NCBI GenBank assembly: GCA_003511785.1
Contig: DOIS01000082.1
Location: forward strand, 1 to 11,179
Direction: 5' to 3'
DNA length: 11,179 bases
Source of the DNA: Paracoccaceae bacterium
Lineage (GTDB): Bacteria; Pseudomonadota; Alphaproteobacteria; Rhodobacterales; Rhodobacteraceae
The notes below the pieces were generated by a model. It was not told where the DNA came from. It saw nothing but the letters and a program-made list of their open reading frames with translations, and searched no databases. Each line of letters begins with the position of its first letter. The stretch's first letter is position 1. A program made the position numbers and the translations under genes. Positions 1 to 6,365 of the stretch are shown here, one piece after another.

Positions 1-758
1 CGGGGGTCGAGGATCAGCGGACGCACCGGCCAGTCGGCGCTGCGTGCCCGCACCAGGTCGGCCACGCCCGCCGCCGCCGGCAGCACCAGCCGGGTGCCGG
101 GCCGGTCCTGGAGAACTGCCGCCAGCGCCGGGCCGAAGACCGGGGCCAGCCGCTCGACCTCGCCCCGGCGCGAACCGGGCAGCACCAGCAGGAAGGGCGC
201 CTCGCCCAGCCCGTGCTCGGCCCGGAAATCCGCGATCTCGGCAGCATCGGCCTGCGGCTCGGCCACCACCGGGTGGCCCACGAAATCGCAGTCCATCCCG
301 GCCGCCTCCATGTACGGCGGCTCGAAGGGCAGGAGCGCCAGGACGTGGTCGATCACCTTGACCATCTTGTCCGCGCGCCCGGGCCGCCAGGCCCAGACCG
401 AGGGGGCCACGTAGTGGACCGTGCGCGTCTGCGGGCGCGCGCCCTTGACCTTGCTCACAACGCGCAGGCCGAAATCGGGGCTGTCGATGGTCAGAAGGAT
501 GTCGGGCGCGAAGTCGAGCGCCGCCTCTGCCGTCTGCTCCAGCCGACGTTTCAACTGCCGATAGCGCGGCAGCACCTCGGCCAAGCCCATGACGCTGAGC
601 TCGTCCATGGGAAAGAGGCTCTCCAGCCCCTGCGCCCGCATCTCGGACCCGCCCACCCCGGCGATCTCGAGCTCCGGCGCAAGTTGGTGCAGCCCGGCCA
701 GCAGCGCGCCGCCCAGCCGGTCGCCCGACGCCTCGCCCGCGACGAGGAAGACGCGCAT
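1..758 (-). CDS. lpxB: Lipid-A-disaccharide synthase LpxB (3' end beyond window)
   Basis: LpxB is a peripheral inner-membrane glycosyltransferase (GT19). It joins UDP-2,3-diacylglucosamine and lipid X into the lipid A disaccharide, releasing UDP. The first 252 codons are visible, against a usual length of about 380-390. The protein begins MRVFLVAGEASGDRLGG, which carries the family GEASGD motif. It continues through GVGGSEM, the segment DELSVMGLAEVLPR, TIDSPDFGLRV, the hallmark YVAPSVWAWRPGRADK, FVGHPVV and LLVLPGSRRGEVERL. The last of these starts the C-terminal UDP-binding half. The ATG shares one base with the lpxI stop (TGATG), so translation is probably coupled to lpxI, whose product feeds it. 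No defect is seen in the visible part. The identification is secure; only the missing C-terminal third is unverified. Confidence 0.95.
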   Translation of the reverse strand, partial: MRVFLVAGEASGDRLGGALLAGLHQLAPELEIAGVGGSEMRAQGLESLFPMDELSVMGLAEVLPRYRQLKRRLEQTAEAALDFAPDILLTIDSPDFGLRVVSKVKGARPQTRTVHYVAPSVWAWRPGRADKMVKVIDHVLALLPFEPPYMEAAGMDCDFVGHPVVAEPQADAAEIADFRAEHGLGEAPFLLVLPGSRRGEVERLAPVFGPALAAVLQDRPGTRLVLPAAAGVADLVRARSADWPVRPLILDP

Positions 759-1552
759 CACCCTGCGCCCCCGCGCAGCCAGAGAAACAGGCCCAGCCGG
801 TCGCACTCGGCGATCACGCGGGCGCGCTCCAGCACCATCACCCCGCCGGCCTCGATCGCGATCCCGGCGAGACCCGCCGCATGGGCGCCCGCGACCGTGC
901 CGGGGCCGATCATCGGCAGGTCGGCGCGCCGGTCCTGGCCGGGCTTGGGCGCCTTGTAGAGCAGCCCGCCGGGGGCGTCGGGCCGGGCGCGCAGGCTCTC
1001 CAGCATCCAGTCGGTGCCGTAAACCCCCTCGATGGCCAGGGCCTGACCCTTCTGCACGGCGCAGGACTGGCCCACATCGGCGGCACCCATGGCAGCGACG
1101 ATCTGCGCGCCGCGCGCGGCGTCTGCCCGGGCGGTGTCATCGGGCGTGGCCTGCGTTGGGACCCCCTCGGGCGGCAGCAGCGCGGGTGCGATCTCGTGCG
1201 CCGCGCGCACGCGCAGGCCGGCCTCTTCGAAGATGCCGATCACCGCGCGCAGGGCCGCGTCGTCGCCCGCGCCGATCGCCTGCACCAGGCGCGGCACCAG
1301 CGGCGCGGTGGCGGCGTCGATCTGCCCCGGCTCCACCAGCGGGCGGCGGATCGCGCCGGCGAAACAGACTTCTTCGACGCCGCGCGCGGTCAGGTCCGCG
1401 ATCAGGCTGCCCAGATGCTCGATCCGAAAACGGATGTCGGGGGTCAGCCCCTCGGGCGCGAAGCCCTGCAATTCGCAGACCAGCACCGGTCCGGGAGCGG
1501 CCCCGACGATGGCGGCAGGCAGCCCGCCCTGCCCCGCGATCAGCGCCAGCAC
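758..1552 (-). CDS. lpxI: UDP-2,3-diacylglucosamine pyrophosphatase LpxI
   Basis: LpxI hydrolyses UDP-2,3-diacylglucosamine to lipid X and UMP, the fourth step of lipid A synthesis. It is the alphaproteobacterial analogue of the unrelated LpxH (DUF1009 family, studied in Caulobacter). The GTG start at 1552 gives 264 residues beginning MLALIAGQGGLPAAIV. The usual N-terminal LIAGxGxLP motif then sits at the very start, and GGGGAG-type Shine-Dalgarno bases (GGGGAG, 1566-1561) lie 8 bases upstream. A longer open frame continues upstream but runs inside lpxA. Later family motifs are CAVQKGQALAIEGVYGTDW, the run GGLLYKAPKPGQDRRADLP, and IGPGTV followed by AGLAGIAIEAGGVMVLER. The gene begins 4 bases after the lpxA stop, and its own stop overlaps the lpxB start by one base. 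Its position between LpxA and LpxB matches its pathway step. Confidence 0.93.
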   Translation of the reverse strand: MLALIAGQGGLPAAIVGAAPGPVLVCELQGFAPEGLTPDIRFRIEHLGSLIADLTARGVEEVCFAGAIRRPLVEPGQIDAATAPLVPRLVQAIGAGDDAALRAVIGIFEEAGLRVRAAHEIAPALLPPEGVPTQATPDDTARADAARGAQIVAAMGAADVGQSCAVQKGQALAIEGVYGTDWMLESLRARPDAPGGLLYKAPKPGQDRRADLPMIGPGTVAGAHAAGLAGIAIEAGGVMVLERARVIAECDRLGLFLWLRGGAG

Positions 1553-1556
1553 CGGT

Positions 1557-2345
1557 TCAACTCCCCGGTGTGAGGAACGAGCGGTCGGTCGCGCCGGTGA
1601 CGAAATCCACGATCTCGCGCACGTAATCGCTCTCGGTCTCGTCGCCCAGCCGGCGGGCGCGTTCCTGGAAGGTGCCCTCGCCCTGCGCCAGCATCTGGAA
1701 GGCGGCGCGCAGCGCGGTGATGTCGGCGCGCGCCACGCCGCGCCGCTTGAGTCCCACGAGGTTGAGCCCGTCCAACTCGCCGCGCGGCGCCTGCACGAGG
1801 CCATAGGGAATCACGTCCTTGGACACCATGGTCAGCGCGCCGATGATCGCGCCGCGCCCCACGCGCACCCATTGGTGCAGCCCCGACAGCCCGCCCACGA
1901 TCACGTCGTCCTCGATCACGCAATGGCCGGCCGCGCCGGCGTTGTTTACCATGATCACACGGTCGCCGATCTGCACGTCATGGGCCACGTGGGCGCCGGC
2001 CATGAACAGGCAATCGTCGCCGATGCGGGTCACACCGCCGCCGCCCTCGGTGCCGGTGTTGATGGTGACATGCTCGCGGATGCGGTTGCGCTCCCCGATC
2101 ACCAGGCGCGTGTTCTCGCCCTGGAACTTGAGGTCCTGGGGGATCTCGCCCACCGAGGCGAACGGAAAGATCACCGTGTCCGCCCCGATCTCGGTCGCGC
2201 CGGTGACCACGACATGGCTTTTCAGCACCACGCGGTCGCCCAGGCGCACCTGCGCGCCGACGATGCAGAACGGGCCGATCTCGACCCCCTCGCCAAGCTG
2301 CGCGCCCTCCTCGACGATGGCGCTGGGATGGATGGTTGCCGTCAC
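1557..2345 (-). CDS. lpxA: Acyl-ACP--UDP-N-acetylglucosamine O-acyltransferase LpxA
   Basis: LpxA performs the first committed step of lipid A synthesis, moving a 3-hydroxyacyl chain from ACP to the 3-OH of UDP-GlcNAc in the cytosol. The 262 residues match the usual family length. The N-terminal two thirds show the hexapeptide repeats of a left-handed parallel beta-helix (for example IHPSAIVEEGAQLGEGVEIG), followed by a short helical C-terminal part from about residue 195. His119 and His122 in AGAHVAHD correspond to E. coli His122 and the catalytic His125. His141 and His157-Gln158 align with the E. coli His144 and His160-Gln161. The residue aligned with the E. coli acyl-ruler Gly173 is Ala170. 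The start is GTG, in a GTGA overlap with the fabZ stop, with GGGAGA bases just upstream. Both points support translational coupling. Confidence 0.96.
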   Translation of the reverse strand: MTATIHPSAIVEEGAQLGEGVEIGPFCIVGAQVRLGDRVVLKSHVVVTGATEIGADTVIFPFASVGEIPQDLKFQGENTRLVIGERNRIREHVTINTGTEGGGGVTRIGDDCLFMAGAHVAHDVQIGDRVIMVNNAGAAGHCVIEDDVIVGGLSGLHQWVRVGRGAIIGALTMVSKDVIPYGLVQAPRGELDGLNLVGLKRRGVARADITALRAAFQMLAQGEGTFQERARRLGDETESDYVREIVDFVTGATDRSFLTPGS

Positions 2346-2815
2346 GCGCTTTCTCCCGGTGTCCAGTCCACATAGGCCGAGAACTCGGCCTCGGCGGCGA
2401 CCTCGTCACCCACCCGGGCGATCCCCTGGAACTTGAAGAGCTTGCCGCGCGGTTTGCCGCGCAGGGTGGTGACCTCCATCTCCAGCACGTCGCCGGGCAC
2501 GACCTTGCGGCGGAACTTGCACTTGTCGATGGACATGAAATAGATCAGCAGTTCCGTGTCGATCACGTCGAAACCCATGCCCAGCATGACGCCGGCGGTC
2601 TGGGCCATGGCCTCGATAATGGTGACACCGGGCATGATCGGCGTACCCGGGAAATGGCCCTGGAAATGCGGCTCGTTCATGGTGACGTTCTTGACCCCCA
2701 GCGCCGAGGCATAGCCGTCGATCCGCTCGACCCGGTCCACCAGCAGGAACGGGTAGCGGTGCGGCAGGATGCGCTGGATCAGCTGGATGTCGGCGCTTTT
2801 CAACTCGTCGGTCAT
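2342..2815 (-). CDS. fabZ: 3-hydroxyacyl-[acyl-carrier-protein] dehydratase FabZ
   Basis: FabZ dehydrates 3-hydroxyacyl-ACP to trans-2-enoyl-ACP in the type II fatty-acid cycle. It competes with LpxA for the same 3-hydroxyacyl-ACP, which explains the shared operon. The 157-residue hot-dog-fold protein carries LPHRYPFLLVDRV at the N-terminus. The catalytic pair is His54 (in FQGHFPGTPIMPG) and Glu68 (in GVTIIEAMAQTAG). The ATG at 2815 is preceded by AGGTGAGA (2830-2823) at good spacing. The stop overlaps the lpxA GTG by four bases (GTGA). Upstream lie about 170 noncoding bases containing a double hairpin and a weak promoter-like pair. fabZ is therefore probably the first gene of a subtranscript with lpxA, lpxI and lpxB, with some read-through from bamA-skp possible. 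Confidence 0.97.
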   Translation of the reverse strand: MTDELKSADIQLIQRILPHRYPFLLVDRVERIDGYASALGVKNVTMNEPHFQGHFPGTPIMPGVTIIEAMAQTAGVMLGMGFDVIDTELLIYFMSIDKCKFRRKVVPGDVLEMEVTTLRGKPRGKLFKFQGIARVGDEVAAEAEFSAYVDWTPGESA

Positions 2816-2822
2816 GGGGCGG

Positions 2823-2830
2823 TCTCACCT
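2823..2830 (-). promoter_or_regulatory. Ribosome binding site of fabZ
   Basis: The minus strand reads AGGTGAGA, ending 7 bases before the fabZ ATG. This is a strong Shine-Dalgarno match and fixes the fabZ start at 2815. Confidence 0.6.
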
Positions 2831-2860
2831 GTGTCTGGGCCCCGGCAGGGCGTCGCCGCT

Positions 2861-2889
2861 TGCCTAGCAACCCCGTCCGGTCGGGACAA
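2861..2889 (-). promoter_or_regulatory. Possible promoter of fabZ-lpxA-lpxI-lpxB
   Basis: The minus strand carries TTGTCC (2889-2884), a 17-base spacer and TAGGCA (2866-2861). The -35 matches four of six consensus bases, but the -10 matches only two. A start near 2854 would give a leader of about 40 bases. It is placed sensibly between the skp-distal hairpins and fabZ, but on sequence alone it is only a candidate. Confidence 0.3.
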
Positions 2890-2932
2890 GACACCACGCC
2901 CGGCCTGCGCGGACGGTCGACGCGGCGCGGGG

Positions 2933-2977
2933 CCGTTTTCTTCCAAAGAAAACGGTCGGAAATTTTCAAAAATTTCC
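2933..2977 (-). terminator. Tandem AT-rich hairpins after skp (terminator or processing element)
   Basis: Two perfect palindromes lie just after the skp stop. One has 9-bp arms at 2958-2966 and 2969-2977 (GGAAATTTT / AAAATTTCC, 2-base loop). The other has 10-bp arms at 2933-2942 and 2946-2955 (CCGTTTTCTT / AAGAAAACGG, 3-base loop). Only two bases separate them. They are strikingly AT-rich against the surrounding DNA. Neither is followed by a T-run on the minus strand beyond the T's inside the arms. They may therefore attenuate transcription, protect the bamA-skp 3' end, or be a dispersed repeat, rather than act as a classic terminator. Confidence 0.55.
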
Positions 2978-2985
2978 GGGGCCGC

Positions 2986-3627
2986 TCACTCCTCGGCGGG
3001 CGCGGTCTCTTCCGGCTCCTGCGGCTCCTGCGGGCGCGTCTCCAGCGGCCGGGCGCGCAGCGCGCCGGTGCCGTCACCGATGGCCCCGTCGATCCGGGCG
3101 ATGGCGAGATCGGTGATGTCGGTGGCATTGGCCGACAGGAACACGCTGGAACGTTCCAGGATCACAGCCGCGCCGGTCTCGCGCATGATTTCGACCAGCA
3201 CCGGGCGCGCGGCCTGAAAGAAGGCGACCCGCTCGACCTCGGATTTCTGGTTCAACTCGCGGGTCTTGGCCTCCTGGGTGCGGCGGATCTCCTGCACGCG
3301 GGTATCGAACGCATCGGCCAGCGCGCGGAAATCCTCGGGCTCCATGCCGGGGCGGCGCGCGGTGAGGTCCTTTTCCTCGGCGGTCAGCTCGGCCTCGATT
3401 CGGCGGTTCTCGGCGGCAAGCTCGGCGCCGGCCTGCTCGATCTCGCGCGCGGCGCGCTGGCCGAAGGCCGAGTCCTCGAACAGGCGATCGGAATTGATGG
3501 TCAGGATCGGGCTCTGAATCACGCCGAGCTGTTGCGCCGCGCCCGCCACCGGCAGGCCCGCAGCCAGGATCAGGCCGAGCAGCAGAAACACCGCCGCCCG
3601 GCGAGAAGGGGCTCTGACCGTGCGCAT
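2986..3627 (-). CDS. skp: OmpH/Skp-family periplasmic chaperone
   Basis: This is a Skp-like periplasmic holdase that carries unfolded outer-membrane proteins to the BAM complex. The 213 residues begin with a signal peptide: basic MRTVRAPSRR, a hydrophobic stretch to about residue 28, and likely cleavage after VAGA near residue 30. The mature part starts with a short strand segment (ILTINSDRLFEDSAFGQRAA, 41-60). It continues into a charged coiled-coil helical region (about 60-150, rich in E, R, A and Q), and then a segment TGAAVILERSSVFLSANATD that closes the OmpH domain. The tail from about residue 195 is rich in Pro and Glu and is probably disordered. The ATG lies only 7 bases after the bamA stop, with no strong Shine-Dalgarno, so coupled translation from bamA is likely. 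Family assignment is firm; the client set is inferred. Confidence 0.9.
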   Translation of the reverse strand: MRTVRAPSRRAAVFLLLGLILAAGLPVAGAAQQLGVIQSPILTINSDRLFEDSAFGQRAAREIEQAGAELAAENRRIEAELTAEEKDLTARRPGMEPEDFRALADAFDTRVQEIRRTQEAKTRELNQKSEVERVAFFQAARPVLVEIMRETGAAVILERSSVFLSANATDITDLAIARIDGAIGDGTGALRARPLETRPQEPQEPEETAPAEE

Positions 3628-3634
3628 GAGCGCT

Positions 3635-6043
3635 TCAGAACCGGGTCGAGACGGTCAACTCGAAGTTCTGCTCCTTGTCGAAACTCTCTTTCTTGAGGGG
3701 TTTCGAGAAGTTGAACTGAAGCGGGCCGAACCCGGTTTTCCACAGGAAGGAGACGCCGACCACGTGGCGGAACGAGCCGCTCCCGCCCACGATGCAGGAA
3801 GACGCGCCGCCCGCGCCACAGTCGCCCGCGTCGGGCAGGAAGGCATTCTCCAGCCCCCAGAGATTGCCGACGTCGTAGAACACGCCCGCGGTCAGACCCA
3901 GCTCCTCGGGCAGACCGATCGGGAAGAGCGCCTCGAACCGGGCCGCGGCGTAGAGGTTGCCGCCCAGGGCGTCATCGGAGACGCCCCCGTCGGCGGGCCG
4001 ATCCGACAGGTCGCGCGGTCCGATGCCGCCCGGCTCGAACCCGCGGAAAATGTCCGAGGTCAGCACGAAGCGGTCGGTCACGCGGCTGGTGCTGTTGCCC
4101 ATCCAGTGCAGCGACCCGGTTTCGAGCGAGGCGCGCAGCGTGACCTCCTCGTTGAGCACCTTGGTCTGCGCCACCAAGCGGGCGGTGGTCTTGATGAACT
4201 TGTTGTCACCGCCGAGCCCTGCGAAATCGCTGCCCACCTCGAAGAGCCAGCCGGCATTGGGGTTCAACCCGGTCAGCCGGGTGTCATAGGTGTAGCGAAA
4301 GCCCAGGGAACTGGTCCAAAGCGACCCGCGGGCGATCTCGGAGTTGATCACATCGCCGCTGAAATTGCCACCGCGGACAAGCATCTCGGTGTCGAACAGC
4401 TTGTAGTTCAGCTGCAACCGACCGTTCTCGCCGGTGGGGAAGGTCAGCGACGGGATGAAGAACAGCCGCTCGCTGTCATAGCTGGCAAAGGACGAGGTCG
4501 CCTCCGAATAGCCCAGGTCCACACCGAAGGACAAATCGCGCCCCAGCAGGTAGGGTTCGGTGAAGCTGAGCGTGTATTCCTTGGCGTCGGCGGCGGTCGA
4601 GAGACTGAATGCCAGGCGCTGACCGCGGCCCAGGAAATTGCGCTCCTGAAGACCCAAGGCCACGCCGAAGCCGTCATTGGTCGAGAATGAGCCGCCCAGG
4701 CTGATCGAGCCGGTGGGTTGTTCCTCGACATCGACATCGACCACCACCTGGCTCGGCGAAGAACCCTCGACCGTGGTGACCTGGGCATCGGCGAAGAACC
4801 CCAGGGCGCGGATGCGCTCGGCGGCCTGGCGGATTTCGCGCGGGTTGAAGGGGTCGCCCTCGACCACGCGGAATTGTTGACGCACCACGCGGTCGAGCGT
4901 CGTGGTGTTGCCCTCGATGTCGATACGCTCGACGAAGACGCGCGGGCCCTTGACCAGGGCGAACTCCACATCCAGCGTCAGCGCCCGGTCGTTGCGGGTG
5001 ATGCGCGGCTCGACCCGGAGGAAGTCGATGCCCTCGCGCACCGCCAGCCGCTCCATCCGGGCGATGGAATCCTCGACACGGCTGGGCGAATAGGTCACGC
5101 CGGGACGGATGCGCAGCGCCGCCTGGAACTGGGCCGCGTCGACGCCGGGCATCTCCGACACGGTGGTGATGTTGCCGAAGGAGAATTGCTGCCCCTCGGT
5201 GACATTCATCACCAGGAAGAAGGCGTCGCGTTCGCGGGTCAACTCGGCATTGGCGCTGTTGACGCGGAAATCCACATAGCCGCGCGACAGGTAGAAGTCG
5301 CGCAACACCTGCCGGTCGAACTCGAACCGCTCCTCGATCAGCGTGTCCGAGCGGACGAAGGCGCGCAGCAGCCCGGCCTGCTTGGTATCGAGCACCTGGC
5401 GCAGGCGGCGGTCGGAATAGGCCCGGTTGCCGACGAAGCTCACGCGCTCGATCTCGACCGTGTCGCCCTCGAACACCTCGAAGACCAGGTCGACGCGGTT
5501 GTCGCTGCGGCGGATGATGCGCGGCGTCACCGTGGCGGCGATGCGGCCCTGCTGCGAATAGGCCTCGGCCAGAAGGGCCGCGTCGCGCTCGGCCTGCTCG
5601 GGGTTGAACACGCGGCGCGGGGCGCTTTCGACCAGTTCGGACAGCGCATCGTCCTTGATGCGGCGGTTCCCCTCGAAGCTGATGCGGCTGATGATCGGGT
5701 ATTCGGAAACGGCGATGACCAGGGTGTTGCCCTGGGGGGTGAATTCGACTGTTTCAAATAGGCCACTGTCAAGCACACGCTGGTAGGCGTCGTTCAACTG
5801 CCCGGCGCTGACCGTCTGGCCCGGCGTGATTCCCGTGTAGGCCGCGATGGTGGCGGGTTCGACCCGCTGGTTGCCCTCGATCCGAACGTTGTTGAAGCTG
5901 TAGCTCTGTGCCGCCGCGCGCTGCGGCAGGACAGTGAAAGCCATTGCCAGGCAAAGGAAAATCGCCGGCAGCGCGCGATACAACATGTAGACGCAAAATC
6001 TGTCGTTCCCGCAGGATGTACCCGCGTGCTTCCCCCGAACCAT
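3635..6043 (-). CDS. bamA: Outer-membrane protein assembly factor BamA
   Basis: BamA is the Omp85 core of the BAM complex and inserts beta-barrel proteins into the outer membrane. From the ATG at 6043 it has 802 residues. The N-terminus leads into a hydrophobic signal segment (MLYRALPAIFLCLAMAFTVL) ending QRAAAQ near residue 46. Five POTRA domains follow to about residue 440; the first starts SFNNVRIEGNQRVEPATI. The barrel begins near GSISLGGSFSTNDG (445). The loop-6 motif FRGFEPGGIGPRD lies at about 666-678, and the protein ends ELTVSTRF with the C-terminal Phe of barrel proteins. The only two cysteines in the mature chain are Cys742 and Cys750, in a late extracellular loop. The open frame extends to TTG at 6106, but that TTG is part of a TTGACA -35 box. 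An ATG at 5986 (783 residues) is the main alternative, and neither ATG has a strong Shine-Dalgarno. skp follows after 7 bases. Confidence 0.95.
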   Translation of the reverse strand: MVRGKHAGTSCGNDRFCVYMLYRALPAIFLCLAMAFTVLPQRAAAQSYSFNNVRIEGNQRVEPATIAAYTGITPGQTVSAGQLNDAYQRVLDSGLFETVEFTPQGNTLVIAVSEYPIISRISFEGNRRIKDDALSELVESAPRRVFNPEQAERDAALLAEAYSQQGRIAATVTPRIIRRSDNRVDLVFEVFEGDTVEIERVSFVGNRAYSDRRLRQVLDTKQAGLLRAFVRSDTLIEERFEFDRQVLRDFYLSRGYVDFRVNSANAELTRERDAFFLVMNVTEGQQFSFGNITTVSEMPGVDAAQFQAALRIRPGVTYSPSRVEDSIARMERLAVREGIDFLRVEPRITRNDRALTLDVEFALVKGPRVFVERIDIEGNTTTLDRVVRQQFRVVEGDPFNPREIRQAAERIRALGFFADAQVTTVEGSSPSQVVVDVDVEEQPTGSISLGGSFSTNDGFGVALGLQERNFLGRGQRLAFSLSTAADAKEYTLSFTEPYLLGRDLSFGVDLGYSEATSSFASYDSERLFFIPSLTFPTGENGRLQLNYKLFDTEMLVRGGNFSGDVINSEIARGSLWTSSLGFRYTYDTRLTGLNPNAGWLFEVGSDFAGLGGDNKFIKTTARLVAQTKVLNEEVTLRASLETGSLHWMGNSTSRVTDRFVLTSDIFRGFEPGGIGPRDLSDRPADGGVSDDALGGNLYAAARFEALFPIGLPEELGLTAGVFYDVGNLWGLENAFLPDAGDCGAGGASSCIVGGSGSFRHVVGVSFLWKTGFGPLQFNFSKPLKKESFDKEQNFELTVSTRF

Positions 6044-6079
6044 GATCTCAAACCCGTTTTGCAGCAGTCTGAAATCACG

Positions 6080-6106
6080 AGTATCGGGATTGCCGGACCT
6101 TGTCAA
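6080..6106 (-). promoter_or_regulatory. Likely sigma-70 promoter of bamA
   Basis: The minus strand has a perfect TTGACA (6106-6101), a 15-base spacer and GATACT (6085-6080, four of six -10 consensus bases). The spacer is shorter than the ideal 17. Transcription would start near 6073, about 30 bases before the ATG at 6043 or 87 before the ATG at 5986. The location, just after a GC hairpin, fits an independent promoter for bamA-skp. Confidence 0.5.
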
Positions 6107-6127
6107 AAGCGCAGATGGCGCCGCACC

Positions 6128-6160
6128 GCCGGGGCCGCGCCGCAGTCGCGCGCCCCCGGC
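6128..6160 (-). terminator. GC-rich hairpin between the small ORF and bamA
   Basis: The 33-base inverted repeat has outer arms of 7 bp (GCCGGGG / CCCCGGC), one mismatched pair, inner arms of 5 bp (CGCGC / GCGCG) and a 7-base loop. It lies 9 bases past the stop of the 41-codon gene and about 20 bases before the bamA -35 box. It has no T-tract, so it would be an atypical terminator or an RNA-stabilising 3' end for the zwf-pgl-pgi transcript. Chance palindromes are also common in DNA this GC-rich. Confidence 0.4.
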
Positions 6161-6169
6161 TTGGCGGAA

Positions 6170-6295
6170 TCAGAGACTGCCCAGCCAGGCCCCCGCGCAG
6201 AGCGCGACGGTGATGGTTCCCAGGAACAGCAGACGGTCCCAGTTCAGTTCGAGCACCAGGCCGAATCCGCGATAGGTCTGTTGAAGGGTCTGCAT
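6170..6295 (-). CDS. Small single-pass membrane protein, 41 aa, function unknown
   Basis: This short gene encodes 41 residues and is easily missed by length cutoffs. The N-terminal half, MQTLQQTYRGFGLVLELNWD, is polar or amphipathic. The C-terminal half, RLLFLGTITVALCAGAWLGS, is one hydrophobic span bounded by Trp and Arg and ends SL. It therefore looks like an inner-membrane protein with its N-terminus in the cytosol and almost no periplasmic part. The ATG at 6295 is preceded by GGTGAAGA, a moderate Shine-Dalgarno. It is codirectional with pgi, about 70 bases downstream of it, and is followed by a GC hairpin. I believe similar tiny proteins with an ELNWDR segment occur in Rhodobacteraceae, but that is recollection and was not checked. 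No function can be assigned. The coding reading is supported by the sensible amphipathic-then-TM layout and the high GC at third positions. Confidence 0.6.
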   Translation of the reverse strand: MQTLQQTYRGFGLVLELNWDRLLFLGTITVALCAGAWLGSL

Positions 6296-6365
6296 CGGTC
6301 TTCACCCGTTCTTGGTCGCTTCGCGAACCCTTCTAACTGGGGAATAAGGCAAGAGTTTGGCACTC

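Noticed and set aside
213..2375. Several long plus-strand frames opposite lpxB, lpxI and lpxA.
   Set aside because: They have low-complexity Arg/Ala/Pro/His composition, no domains and no ribosome sites, and they overlap secure genes entirely.
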